Source: Limnephilus marmoratus
Lineage: Eukaryota; Arthropoda; Insecta; Trichoptera; Limnephilidae
DNA length: 64,000 nt
NCBI GenBank assembly: GCA_917880885.1
Contig: OU862920.1
Span: forward strand, 39,157,019-39,221,018
Direction of reading: 5' to 3'
In this document: positions 49,374 through 58,794 of the stretch, piece by piece
Layout of the letters: each line of letters starts with the position of its first letter
Numbering within the stretch: position 1 is the first letter of the stretch
The notes under the pieces: generated by a model
Told to the model about the DNA's origin: nothing
Seen by the model: the letters and a program-made list of their open reading frames with translations, nothing else
Database searches by the model: none
Translations under genes and position numbers: made by a program

Positions 49374-50700
49374 GAGGGCTGTCCGTAAAGTAAGGTCTCC
49401 AAGGTGCTGTGGTAGGGAGGAACGATTTTATGCGCAATCCTGCAACACTGGTGTGCAGCCTGGTTTCCCCTTGCCAAAACCCCACCACATTTCTTCCACA
49501 TCTCCTCGGTGGTCAGCACGGTCTCGGCGTGGTCTCGTGTGGCAGCCGTTTACGATGGAGCTTCCGCTCACCACACCCGCCAGGTGTGAATTATGCTCTG
49601 TAATTCGTTTTTAAATTTTTCTTCGGCGAATCTGAATGACGCCACTGGGATTGTTCCTTTGTCTTACTTTTCTTTGAGGCATCACCGAGGAACCGGCTAA
49701 GGGGCGCGGAAGCTGAGTGTGGTTCACGACTAGACCGAACGTCATGCGCATTCTTACTGGGACTGCCAATCGATTGGATAGGACTCCCAACCGTTTTTCA
49801 TGCCCCTATTACTTATCTACTGTGTCTTCCTCCCAAACAGGTGCTTGTAGGATACGCTGGATACAATCACTCAGCGCTTGCCACCTCGTGGACTTTCACC
49901 AACCTGTTCCATTGTCTTGTCTATATGTTGTTATACTAACACATATTGTATCTGTATTTCCCGCTAAGCACTTGCATACTGCTTACTAACAACGTATGCA
50001 GGGACATTGGAGGTCTAGTTTCGTTATCAAATGTAGAGTCGTTTTTACCAAAAAATTAGAGTTCTTGCAAGAGCCTTGCAGGGGTAACCATCTGCTACCT
50101 ATACCAAGGCGGGTAAGTGGTGGGTCCTCCAATGTTCCTTTGTATCGGGGTCTCGTGTCTCGTCCCCAGCCACAATTGAGTCCAAGAATTCTTCTCCATC
50201 GATGTCGTAGCACGCAAGGAATTCGCGGGCTGCTTCAACCCTTTTTTTGGTTTGTGATCTTCGTTGAGCATTTTGGGACCCACCTTGGGCAGACTTTGTG
50301 GTCTCCCAAATGTTCTGTCAAAAGTGGTATTACTGACATCAGGAATCATATCATAGAGCTTCCGAACCGTCACCCGTCGATCTGCAATCATTGTTTTTTC
50401 CACTTTGGTAACTTTTTCGTCTGAAACCTATGGCCGTCCGGCACGCTTTTAAATTCTCTGCACCATATGCGCACATTTTCGCACTCATACACTGTTTTCC
50501 GTTCACTTCGAGTAGCTGAGAATGAATTATAGAGCGTCATTCACACCTGGCGGGTGCGACGAGCGGAAGCTTTATCGCGAACGGCCGCCACGCCGAGACT
50601 AAGTAGCGCAGAGAGTGCAGCGTGGTGGAGATTTGGCACAGGCTACACGCCAGTGCTGCCGGTAAAATTGTTCCTCGCGACCGCAGCACCTTGGAGAGAA
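49374..50700 (-). mobile_element. Degenerate mariner-like element with long inverted arms
   Basis: The left end AGGGCTGTCCGTAAAGTAAG resembles mariner termini. The left arm 49394-49615 (TCTCCAAGGTGCTG ... CGCCAGGTGTGAAT) is repeated inverted at 50525-50697. The right terminal 20 bp are lost. The interior right of 49980 encodes a broken transposase; 49620-49980 is unassigned. Confidence 0.7.
50095..50420 (-). pseudogene. Mariner transposase fragment, frameshifted
   Basis: From about 50403 one frame reads RRVTVRKLYDMIPDVSNTTF (helix-turn-helix region), then LPKVGPKMLNEDHK, the usual linker before the catalytic domain. A frameshift follows, and another frame continues as VEAAREFLACYDIDGEEF, LDSIVAGDETRDPDTKEHW. 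GDETW with its catalytic Asp is the first acidic residue of the mariner D,D34D triad (Trp replaced by Arg here). The second half of the catalytic domain is missing. Non-functional. Confidence 0.85.
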
Positions 50701-51010
50701 CAAAAGCAAAACCAAAAGCGCTTTGACGTTTGACGTTTTTGAATTGTTAATATTATCCTTGTAACAATATTTCATATTTTCAAAATTATCATCATGGCTA
50801 AGTAGTATTGTAGTGGTCTACGGAGACGTCACGGTGCGGCGAGTGAGAGAGATGCAAGAAAATGATTACTTTGAAAGAGCTGCAGCATTATTGTGATAAA
50901 GAACGTATGTTTATTGCCTTTTTATGCCGTCACGGTGCCGTAATAAAATAATAAAAGCGCTCATTGGTTGAAAATTGAAATTTCAATGAAATAGGAACTT
51001 TTGCTTCCAA

Positions 51011-51900
51011 GATCAAATAATAAACATTTTATTTTTGAATAAATTGTGAAATTTAGAATTTATTACAAAATCTGATATAACCTTGATACAACAATTATGA
51101 ATAAATTACTACATTAAAATTTGTACTAAAGAATATTCGAATCACTCAAAACCCCGAAATAAATACCTAATGTGTTATGCTAAAAACTAAAATATTTTAT
51201 ATAATTTTTTATGAAATATTAAAGAGAGCTGATAAATTATTCAGAAAATAAGTGAACATAACTATAACGATATTCAGAGAAGCGTATTTATCATCTACAT
51301 GTATGTAATATTTTATAAAAGTACGGGCACAATATTACATTTCCGCACCCAGTGCAATATTATATTGAAATTACACATTTAGGGCAGTTTAATTAATTTT
51401 AAATCTAAGCCCGTTTAATATTATTATTATAAATTTTTCATGACACTTAAATAATAAATAAGAATATATTGAATGCAATGAGACACAATAGGCCATATTA
51501 ACAAAACTTTCCGTGTTACTAAATATTAAAATAATAATAATATATTTATTATCATGGTTAGCAGAACAAAGCGAAAATGTACGTGATTTTTTCATTCCCA
51601 TTATCACGACTCACGACAGAAAATCTTTTGTGATAATTTTTCGGGATTATTAATAATTTATATTTTTACTGATCACATATTGCTTTAAATAATATTATCT
51701 ATGACTCTTCGGTATCTGAAAAAATATGACTGGGAAATAAACTTTACTAGAAGTAGGTAGGTAATCCAGTCGAGTGCACGCTGAGCGATTTCTTTCTGGG
51801 CAACCATACTCCGAGTAGAGCTTTCTTACAGCTAATGGCAGCTTATCAGAAATAATTGAATTATTCACCAACAACTTGATCAATGATCAATCACTTAATC
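51011..51900. other. AT-rich sequence downstream of dar1
   Basis: Probably intergenic or distal dar1 3' UTR. No recognised gene. Confidence 0.5.
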
Positions 51901-51904
51901 GATG

Positions 51905-51910
51905 TTTATT
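51905..51910 (-). terminator. Candidate dar1 polyadenylation signal
   Basis: AATAAA on the minus strand, 194 bases after the dar1 stop codon. Others further downstream in the AT-rich region are possible. Confidence 0.45.
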
Positions 51911-52103
51911 TTTCTCCAACGAATCGTTCTACGCAATGCACGCGGATCGCGTTTCGCAAATGATAACACTGACGTGACTGGTCTGGACCAAGTTAGAGAT
52001 GAAGGGCGCACTGGAGCTGCTGGTCGTGCGGCTGGTGCGGTTGGTGCGGCTGGTGCGCGGCCGGGCGGGGCGGTCGGGCGGCGGCGGCGGCCCTTCGCGC
52101 GGG

Positions 52104-52294
52104 TCATTTGCTCGCCTTGGGCAGGTGGCGCTTCATGTGCAGCGCGAGGTGGTCGCTGCGCGCGAAGGAGCGCTCGCACACGGCGCACTTGAAGGGCTTG
52201 GCGCCCGTGTGCTTGCGGTAGTGGCGGGTCAGCTCGTCCGAGCGCGCGAATCGCCACTCGCACTGCGGCCACTGGCAGCTGTACGGCTTTTCCC
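52104..52294 (-). CDS. dar1: dar1 (KLF5-type factor), terminal exon: zinc fingers 2 and 3
   Basis: The acceptor TTTTTGCAG precedes 52294, and the exon completes the Gly codon of the TGEKP linker. It encodes EKPYSC, finger 2 (C-x4-C-x12-H-x3-H, with [18 protein letters not shown]), finger 3 (C-x2-C-x12-H-x3-H, with [16 protein letters not shown]), and ends LPKASK then TGA at 52104. The three tandem C-terminal fingers ending within a few residues of the last His define Krueppel-like factors, which bind GC/CACCC boxes. TGAKPFKC and [11 protein letters not shown] point to the KLF5/6/7 group, and the preceding exon supports the KLF5-type Drosophila gene dar1 (dendritic arbor reduction 1). A GC-rich, imperfectly repeated stretch directly follows the stop. 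Confidence 0.93.
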
Positions 52295-52818
52295 CTGCAA
52301 AAAGTAGCACCTAACAGCGTCTGCAGCAACAGCAATGAACACACACCATCACCAGACTTCTCTCGATGCAATATGCTTTCATAGAAACAGTCGCTTAAAA
52401 CCACGAAACCCATCCAGCGAGACACGTGGGCATCTCAACGCAATTTGCGTTTGCAACTCCCACGTCACTCGCTCTATGAGATTCTCGCAAACATTATGAC
52501 AAAATACATATTATTTTTAACGCTCGCTCATTGTCTTCGTGAAATAGTTAAGTTTTCGTGAATCCACATAAGAAAACTTAAATACAAAATAAAACATGCA
52601 CATTCGCATTTATTTATAGATAAAATTATTCGCAGTTCAAATAGCTATTCGCAGAACAAGAATACAAACAAGATATCCCATGCAAATATTAGAATCAAAC
52701 AATAAATTATCTCATATGATTGGAAACATCAAATTGTATGTAATATCAGCAGTTTAATGTATAATTAAAAATTTAAGTCACATTATTACGATTGCTGAGA
52801 ATCGACTTCACTTCTTAC

Positions 52819-52878
52819 CTGTGTGGATTCTCTGGTGAGCTTTCAGGTGCGAGCTCTTTGTATAGACCTTCGCACACC
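52819..52878 (-). CDS. dar1: dar1, 60-nt exon: zinc finger 1
   Basis: Bounded by the acceptor TTTCTAG and donor GTAAG. It begins with GG, completing a Gly codon with the previous exon (I-G-C), and encodes [19 protein letters not shown] plus the first base of the next Gly. Together with HHCDFIG from the exon before, it makes finger 1 (C-x4-C-x12-H-x3-H). [12 protein letters not shown] is diagnostic for KLF finger 1. The reading phase agrees at both junctions. Confidence 0.93.
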
Positions 52879-53161
52879 CTAGAAACGAGAAAAATATGAA
52901 TTAAATAATATATACGAATACAACAACAAACAGGCAAATAGACCTGTTAACATTGCCAACATGAACCTGAGTAAGGACATTTTCTTTAACATGTTCTCAT
53001 GAACAGGGGAAATATCCTTTCTTGGGCAGATTCGTTAATTTATCGCCGATGCTCGTTCCATTTAAGCCTATAATTAAACTTTAAATTAAAACAACTTTAA
53101 TGGGTACCTAATGTTATTAGTTATTACTATAATTCCAAAGGATAACGTGTAATATTCATAC

Positions 53162-53351
53162 CTATGAAGTCGCAGTGATGCACCCGTCGCTTTTCCAGCT
53201 CGGGGTTGTTCCTGCGGTTGAACTTGAGCCCGTGCGGGTGTGAGTGCGGGTGCGATTGCGGTTGCGGGTGCGGGTGTGGTGCGGGCGGCAGCGAGGGCGG
53301 CAGGTGGCGCGGCGCGGGGTAGGGCGGCGGGGGAGTCCTGCGGGAGCCGCA
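53162..53351 (-). CDS. dar1: dar1, exon with Pro/His-rich linker and start of finger 1
   Basis: 190 nt between acceptor TTTACAG and donor GTATGA, encoding 63 residues plus one base. The first part is Pro-rich (RRTPPPPYPAPRHLPPSLPP), followed by alternating His-Pro repeats, then LKFNRRNNPELEKRRVHHC, the conserved basic lead-in to KLF5-type fingers and the first Cys of finger 1. NRRNNPELEKRR-x-HHCDF is the feature that favours dar1/KLF5 over luna (KLF6/7). The His-Pro tract is GC-rich and low in complexity, so length variation between individuals is likely. Confidence 0.9.
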
Positions 53352-53369
53352 CTGTAAACAAAAACAATA

Positions 53370-53445
53370 GGGAAACTGTCAGCATCGCCCTGGTGAAAGA
53401 CTACTACTTAGAAATTGAAACGTTGGTTGCTTGAATTGGCTTTTG
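53370..53445. repeat. Dispersed repeat family D fragment beside a dar1 exon
   Basis: AGCATCGCCCTGGTGAAAGA, then AATTGAAACGTTG and TTGTCGTGTTGGATTACC match 56625-56700. It begins about 20 bp beyond the splice acceptor of the dar1 exon at 53351. Confidence 0.75.
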
Positions 53446-54566
53446 TCGTGTTGGATTACCACAAAAATATTATTGTTCTTCAAAATATTATAATTATATG
53501 GTTATGATTTGAGATTTTCACGGCCAAAAGTATTTTCGTGATTTATTTTTGGGGTATTAGGTACGCCGTGTTGAGCTACCTGCTTATTTAGCCAACATTT
53601 CATTACTGTCGGGGAAGATGTGTAAGTTTTTTTTTCATTGAGTACACAAAAGTTCTAACGCTGTCCAAAATGTTGGCTAAAGAAGGAGGTAGCACAACTT
53701 TGTGTACATAATTATACCATGATATTATTTTCATATGAAGGATGTAGGTTAGGTACCATGAAGGTTAAACTATGGTGTATTTATGTACCTATAATGCATA
53801 TTTGGGTCTAATTGAGCCTTTTTCATGGTCTACGCATATATCAGCTATTTATTCTTTGTAGTATAATTTTCCGTGGTTTAATAACAATAAACAGTGAATA
53901 AAGTGCAAATCAGTAATCGGTATATTTTCTTGATTTATTAATCGCAGTGTATCACGTCCTGCCATATTTCCCAAGAAAACTTTATGTATCACGATTTGTC
54001 AATTCAATCGCGATAAGGAGCACGCCGTATCTTAGATAGGTAATCATGTAAAATTTATTTACACTACGAGTACTACTCGGCTATGTCTAAATGTAAATTA
54101 GCATAATATCATAAGTCAGAAGACAGGACTGATACGCGCCGTCATACTTCAACGTATCGCAACATCAGCGTAAATGAGACTCTTGCATGCATTTTCAAAG
54201 GTTCCTTAAAAAAACGGTGAAGAAAAAAAATCCTAACACTTCAACTTCACTTTGTGACGTCGTTTGAATTAATTTTAAAAAAAATCACTCTGCAAAACAC
54301 TACTTATTTAATTAAAATTATCAACATGTTTCAAAACCAACGATTTCTTCGTCAGGGTAAAATAATATTAACAAAAGACAAACAAGTTATCTATTAATAT
54401 TTCTTTAGTTTATTATGTCAGCTAAACAATAGAAAAAATGTCGTGGTAAAACTGAAAGTATTCTAGAATATGAATATACATATATATTATTTTACCAACA
54501 GAATAGTCAACACTATAACTTACTATAATTTACTATAACTTACATGTAAAAACATTATCATATTGG
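53446..54566. other. dar1 intron, no further gene
   Basis: AT-rich intronic sequence. At about 54270-54360, ACATGTTTCAAAACC followed by GATTTCTTCGTCAGGG resembles a retroelement terminus, but I could not assign it. Confidence 0.5.
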
Positions 54567-54650
54567 AATGTCCTAAAACGGGAATATGCCTAGTTGGACA
54601 TTTTAAGTTCATTATATTGTATTATGTAATATTTATAAACAAACAATAAA
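54567..54650. repeat. Dispersed repeat end, copy 2
   Basis: TGTCCTAAAACGGGAATA, then CCTAGTTGGACA and an AT-rich tail with TATTGTATTATGTAATATT. Partner of 36139-36210. The tail ends in AATAAATAAATAAA-like repeats, as in non-LTR retroelement tails. Confidence 0.6.
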
Positions 54651-54954
54651 TAAATAAAAATAAATAAAGTATAGACAAATAAGTACCAACTACTACTACT
54701 ATTGTATTTAATTTTTTAATTGTTTTTGAGCAATGTAGAGAGTAAATGTAGGTGTGGGTTTTACAAGCGCCACCATATAAATCGATTTTGTTTGTAAAAT
54801 TTGACATTTAACTGAGAGCTGTCTCTATTTTTGATTTTTTTTTATTATTATTATAGTCGATCAAACAACGAAAAGGAACACTTTCCGAAGTTTATTAAGA
54901 AAAAGCTGGTTAACGGCATGCGTTGCAATGCCATATTCAAAGAAATATTTTTTT

Positions 54955-55090
54955 CTCCCTGCAAGTCCTTTCCCTTGCGTCCTCGTTCCCCTCCCGTAAC
55001 CCCTACCCTCCCGCGTTCCCCTTCCAGCGTCCCCTTCCACCTTCCCCGCCCACCCTCTCCCGCTCCACCGTCCCGCAAACCCCCCTCCCG
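54955..55090. repeat. C-rich low-complexity tract in the dar1 intron
   Basis: Repeated CCCGCGTTCCCCTTCC-like pyrimidine runs about 135 bp long in otherwise AT-rich DNA. On the dar1 transcript strand this is G-rich with many GGG runs and could form quadruplexes. Confidence 0.8.
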
Positions 55091-55199
55091 CGTTACATAT
55101 ATTCACATACAGTTTTCAAAAACAGCTCGCGTGCCACTTATTACAATTTTTTTATTCAAATTTTCATTTTTCGGATATTACAAATATTCTTTTTTTGTG

Positions 55200-56311
55200 T
55201 ATTATAAGAACAATTAATCAAATTTGGTACCTAACATAGGTACCTATTTAAAATATCTATAATTTTAAAAAATCCATAGACAATTCGTTTAATACAAAAA
55301 AAACAGGTGCCCGCTAAATTCAATTTCATAAAACGCGCTAACTGTCAAACGTGCGAAGTCAAAATAGTGGTTAAGTTTTCTGAAATTATTAGAAAAGTAT
55401 TGGAAAACTTTGAAAAAAAGATGATTGAAATAGGTAGAGTCATTCTGCAGTTATGGAGTGACCAAGGGAAACAGGGATTCATTTTTATACGAGTATGTAT
55501 AGATTTAACCTTTAAAAAGTTTTTTTTTTTAAATATTGTTGCGGATTTAAAAGCACACCTGACACAGCCATTCTACAACAATTTGAAGCCGTGAATTGAG
55601 AGGGTAGATGTAAAAAAATATGCCTTTTCCTTCTTAATTTTTTTAATGACATAAGCCTTTCCCTGTCTCATCATACACCTAAAAGCCACTATAGTATTAA
55701 CAATATAAAAATTAATTAAAAAAAATCGTTTTATACCACTTAGCATTCAAGTCTTCTTAAAAGTTTATACAAGATGGGAGCCAGGCGATTTCCCCTCACC
55801 CTAGATTTGGCTTTAATGATAGGGGCTTTTTAGCTTCATGTTTGAAAATACTATACAAAATAAAATAAAACTGATATTTTGAAAAATACATCATGCAAGC
55901 GGCTCATTGCGAAAATGCGAGGATGAATTTTTGTCCTAACGCGAGAATGGGTTCCATTAGTGTCTGTCAGAGGAAGCACAGCCAGTTGCAGAGCTATTTA
56001 ACCAAGTAATTTGACGTTAAATGTTGGATTAGTTATGCGGTGCGTCAGCGGGGAATGCAAATAATGCTTGAATTAAATGCACGAAAACACAATATAATAT
56101 ACACTAATTACCTTCTTGATGAACTAAAGAGAAATAATATTCTTGCGATGTTATTAAAGAAGCCAGCTTGTTTCCATGTGAATGAGGATTATGTAATACA
56201 AATACCTAAAGTTAGAGAAGGTAATTCCTTGAAAGCTCATTTATAAAATGTATAGATACAACATATCATCTACCTTGATAAACAAACTAACTTCCTTTCC
56301 ACAAAAATACC
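55200..56311. other. dar1 intron, no recognised features
   Basis: AT-rich. The short frames at 55307-55594 and 56040-56246 show no known motif. Confidence 0.5.
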
Positions 56312-56415
56312 CTCCAAACAGTGATAGAAAAATCCACCCAAAGATGAGATAGGCATGAGGAAAATTATTTTCCTCAGGGCCTCCTATGCGGGGTCAATGT
56401 TAAAAAAAACCTTTT
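56312..56415 (-). repeat. Dispersed repeat family C, copy 2
   Basis: Inverted relative to the copies at 45862 and 63593. The minus strand reads GGAGGCCCTGAGGAAAATAA, then CTCATCTTTGGG. Truncated. Confidence 0.7.
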
Positions 56416-56451
56416 CTGTAATTTAGGAATGTATTCTTACAACTCTTGACA

Positions 56452-56525
56452 ACCTCCGTAGTCCAGTGGCAAAGACTCTGGACTCACATTCCGGAGGTCG
56501 CGGGTTCGAACCCGGCATGCGCAAA
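56452..56525 (+). repeat. tRNA-derived SINE head
   Basis: TAGTCCAGTGGC resembles a pol III A box and GGGTTCGAACCC is a perfect B box. An anticodon-like arm (CTGGA-CTCACAT-TCCGG) sits between them, with a nominal CAC (Val) anticodon. The T stem has one mismatch, and no sequence 5' of the A box pairs with ATGCGCA, so there is no acceptor stem. It is therefore a SINE head or tRNA relic, not a working tRNA. Confidence 0.7.
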
Positions 56526-56599
56526 TAAATATTATTTGATTAATTTGTATTATTTCACAATTAATTCATTTAAAATAATAAATAGTATATTTGCGGCAT

Positions 56600-56850
56600 G
56601 TTCCAGAGTGGAAGATACTATTAGTATCGCCCTGGTGTAAGACCACCATTCAGAATTGAAACGTTGCTTAAAAATGGCTTTAGCCGTGTTTAGTGACCAG
56701 ATCTGAATAGCCAGGTACTTCCCAACCTTCCTCTTCCCCACCTCCTTCCCCTCCCCACTACCTTCAGCCTCACAACATACCCCAATTGGGGATGCCATAG
56801 TCTCACTGGCTCCAGACGGGAGCAGTTGAGATTCTTGTGCGGTATTCACT
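56600..56850. repeat. Dispersed repeat family D
   Basis: Contains AGTATCGCCCTGGTGTAAGA, TTGAAACGTTG, GTGACCAGATCTGAATAGCC, ACATACCCCAATT and CCAGACGGGAGCAGTTG. Parts recur at 53370-53445, 62945-63030 and 63425-63560. It may be the body of the SINE that starts at 56452. Confidence 0.75.
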
Positions 56851-56936
56851 GTAAAAAAAAAAAAAACTTCACTAATATAATTGTAATTATTTACATTTGT
56901 TGAATACCTCTAATGTTCTCAATCATAATAAAAATC

Positions 56937-57418
56937 AGAGTGTGCATTTCACACGCGGTAGAAGTGAGCCTTCAGTAAACCATAATAGACAAGAGTTGGG
57001 AGTCTACGAAGCACCGCACAAAGAGGATACCGATTATACTCATTATCGCAGGCTAAATCCTATAGATCATAGTTCCAACCTTTTTTTTCAGAATGTTTTC
57101 TTTTTTCGCGTCCCCCAACTGCCCCATCCTATCCCATTACGCCACCTCCGTTGCAGGGGATATAGGATGAGGGCGAAATGGGATGAGTTTCTCTGGGTCG
57201 CCTACCACCCCCCTGAAAGCCAGAAACGCCCCCCAATTTTCTCTTGGCCTTCCACCGCCCCCCCTGAAGGTCTGAAAAGCCCCCAAGGGGGCGTTATCGC
57301 CCACGTTGAGAACCTATGTTATAGATGTATGTGTTTGTCTCTTTTCAGTGTCGCTATATTTCGTTTCATCGAGATTCAAATCACAACGGTGCTAAAGAAT
57401 TTTTCACATCAAAAGTAC
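56937..57418 (+). repeat. Dispersed repeat family B, copy 2, interrupted
   Basis: Starts CATTTCACACGCGGTAGAAG and resumes after a 251-bp insert with TATAGATGTATGTG, ending CAAATCACAACGGTGCTAAA. Copies 1 and 3 lack the insert. Confidence 0.85.
57068..57318. mobile_element. 251-bp hAT-type MITE
   Basis: The ends CATAGTTCCAACCTTTTT and, complemented, CATAGGTTCTCAACGTGG resemble the TTCTCAACC termini of many hAT elements. The flanks CTATAGAT (57060-57067) and TTATAGAT (57319-57326) form an 8-bp target duplication with one mismatch. Uninterrupted family B copies at 44.1 and 63.3 kb show the empty site. The interior is GC-rich with no coding capacity. Confidence 0.85.
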
Positions 57419-58786
57419 TAATTTCGGTCGTGTTTCTGTGATTTAACTCTGTTTCGATTAATTATTATTTTACGCATCGTATACACACGTTGTCCCTCTT
57501 CCGCTAGTGACAATAAGTAGGCGTTCGCAATACAAAAGGGCCATTCCTCGCCGATGGAAGCGTATACCGACGCACAAAAACATTCGATGATAAGCTTTTT
57601 TTATTGCTTGCAACTCTCGCTGCGTTACCTATATGTTTTCGTTTTGATTCCATCTGGAAAGCACGGATCCCGGCACTGTTGGCTAGTTTCTCCGGTGTTC
57701 TGCCTAGTTAGATCCTATTCAGCCAGAGTAGATCGTATGCAAGTCATTGTAGTATCACCCACGCCTCACTTTATTACTGAAATAGATAATAAACCTACCT
57801 GCCTATGGCATCAAATAATAAATATATCCATTCGGAGAGAGGTAACAATGAAATAAATCAATGATTTTGCATATATTTTTATTAGCTTTAAGTCGATTTA
57901 GCTTTATGGCAGATATATTGAGTTATTGGTTAAGTGTGCATCTCATTTCATCGCTCAACGTGAAAAGGAATAAGATTTAAGACTCTTTATTGGCCTCCAT
58001 TCCAACATAATATATTATTATTATTTAACAGTCGTGGGAGTTTCAATATTATTTGCCTTGGCATCATCGACCAAGTTTATATTATACGATGCTTTGCATC
58101 GATATGTACTTACGGCAATAATACCCCTTTCTTATTCTTATGCCATTGTTTTTAGATTTATTGTTTTAAATGTAGTTAGTATTATTACTATTTCGAACAG
58201 CTAAATGTATACGGAAACTCGTAGTACAAGCGGATCTACTAATTAAAACTAATAACATATTTAGAGTAGATGTAGTGATATAACTGCTTTGATTTGAGCT
58301 TTCATTTTTGAGTAAATAGAGCCCAAAATTGAAATTGTTGGTAGAATTTGAAAAATACTATCAGTAGGGGTTTAATAGTCTTTAAAATGAGTTGTTATAT
58401 ATAGAATGTCCCTTAGTGACAGGTAATTAAAAGGTATTGTAAATGATGGAACTACACTTGTCAGTTACAGTGTATGTTACAAGAGGCCATAACTAAGTCA
58501 TCATGTAATTGTGTGCCATTGTCAGGCACGGGTGAACCGCAAGTTAACTTTGATTTCCTTCACTGAAAATCTTGGACGCCAAACTCAGACTACATGTCAG
58601 AGTATGTCAAAATGCGGAGGACACGATACTCAAATCTCAGAGCATGGGCCATTAATGTTATAACAGAGTCAAAGCATAAACTGACTCTAAATGTTATTTT
58701 TAATTCTTTAATTACTGAAAAATACTGTATTAGTACATATATAGATGTTTCGCAATAAAACTTGTTAAACGTTTGAACCGGGAGAG
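57419..58786. other. dar1 intron, no recognised features
   Basis: Mixed to AT-rich sequence. The open frame at 57554-57856 has no recognisable domain. Confidence 0.5.
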
Positions 58787-58794
58787 CGGGAGGA

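Larger units (their letters stand above)
48960..51010. mobile_element. Composite inverted-repeat structure around a mariner relic
   Basis: 48960-49110 (GAGCGCTATCG, CCGTGACGGCA, CAATAAACATG, CTGCAGCTCTTT) is an inverted match to about 50870-51010. Inside this pair a second inverted pair, 49394-49615 and 50525-50697, flanks a mariner transposase relic. Arms are about 75-85 percent similar by eye. The outer pair is best explained as an older element that received the mariner. Confidence 0.65.

Noticed and set aside
51895..52425. 176-codon minus-strand frame and plus-strand frames over the dar1 zinc-finger exon
   Set aside because: They are shadow frames of the GC-rich dar1 exon and its 3' UTR; the KLF frame explains the sequence fully.
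56452..56525. Functional tRNA-Val (CAC)
   Set aside because: No pairing acceptor stem and a T-stem mismatch; fits a SINE head better.
57117..57300. Pro-rich coding segment in the GC-rich insert
   Set aside because: It lies entirely within a hAT MITE and is non-coding.
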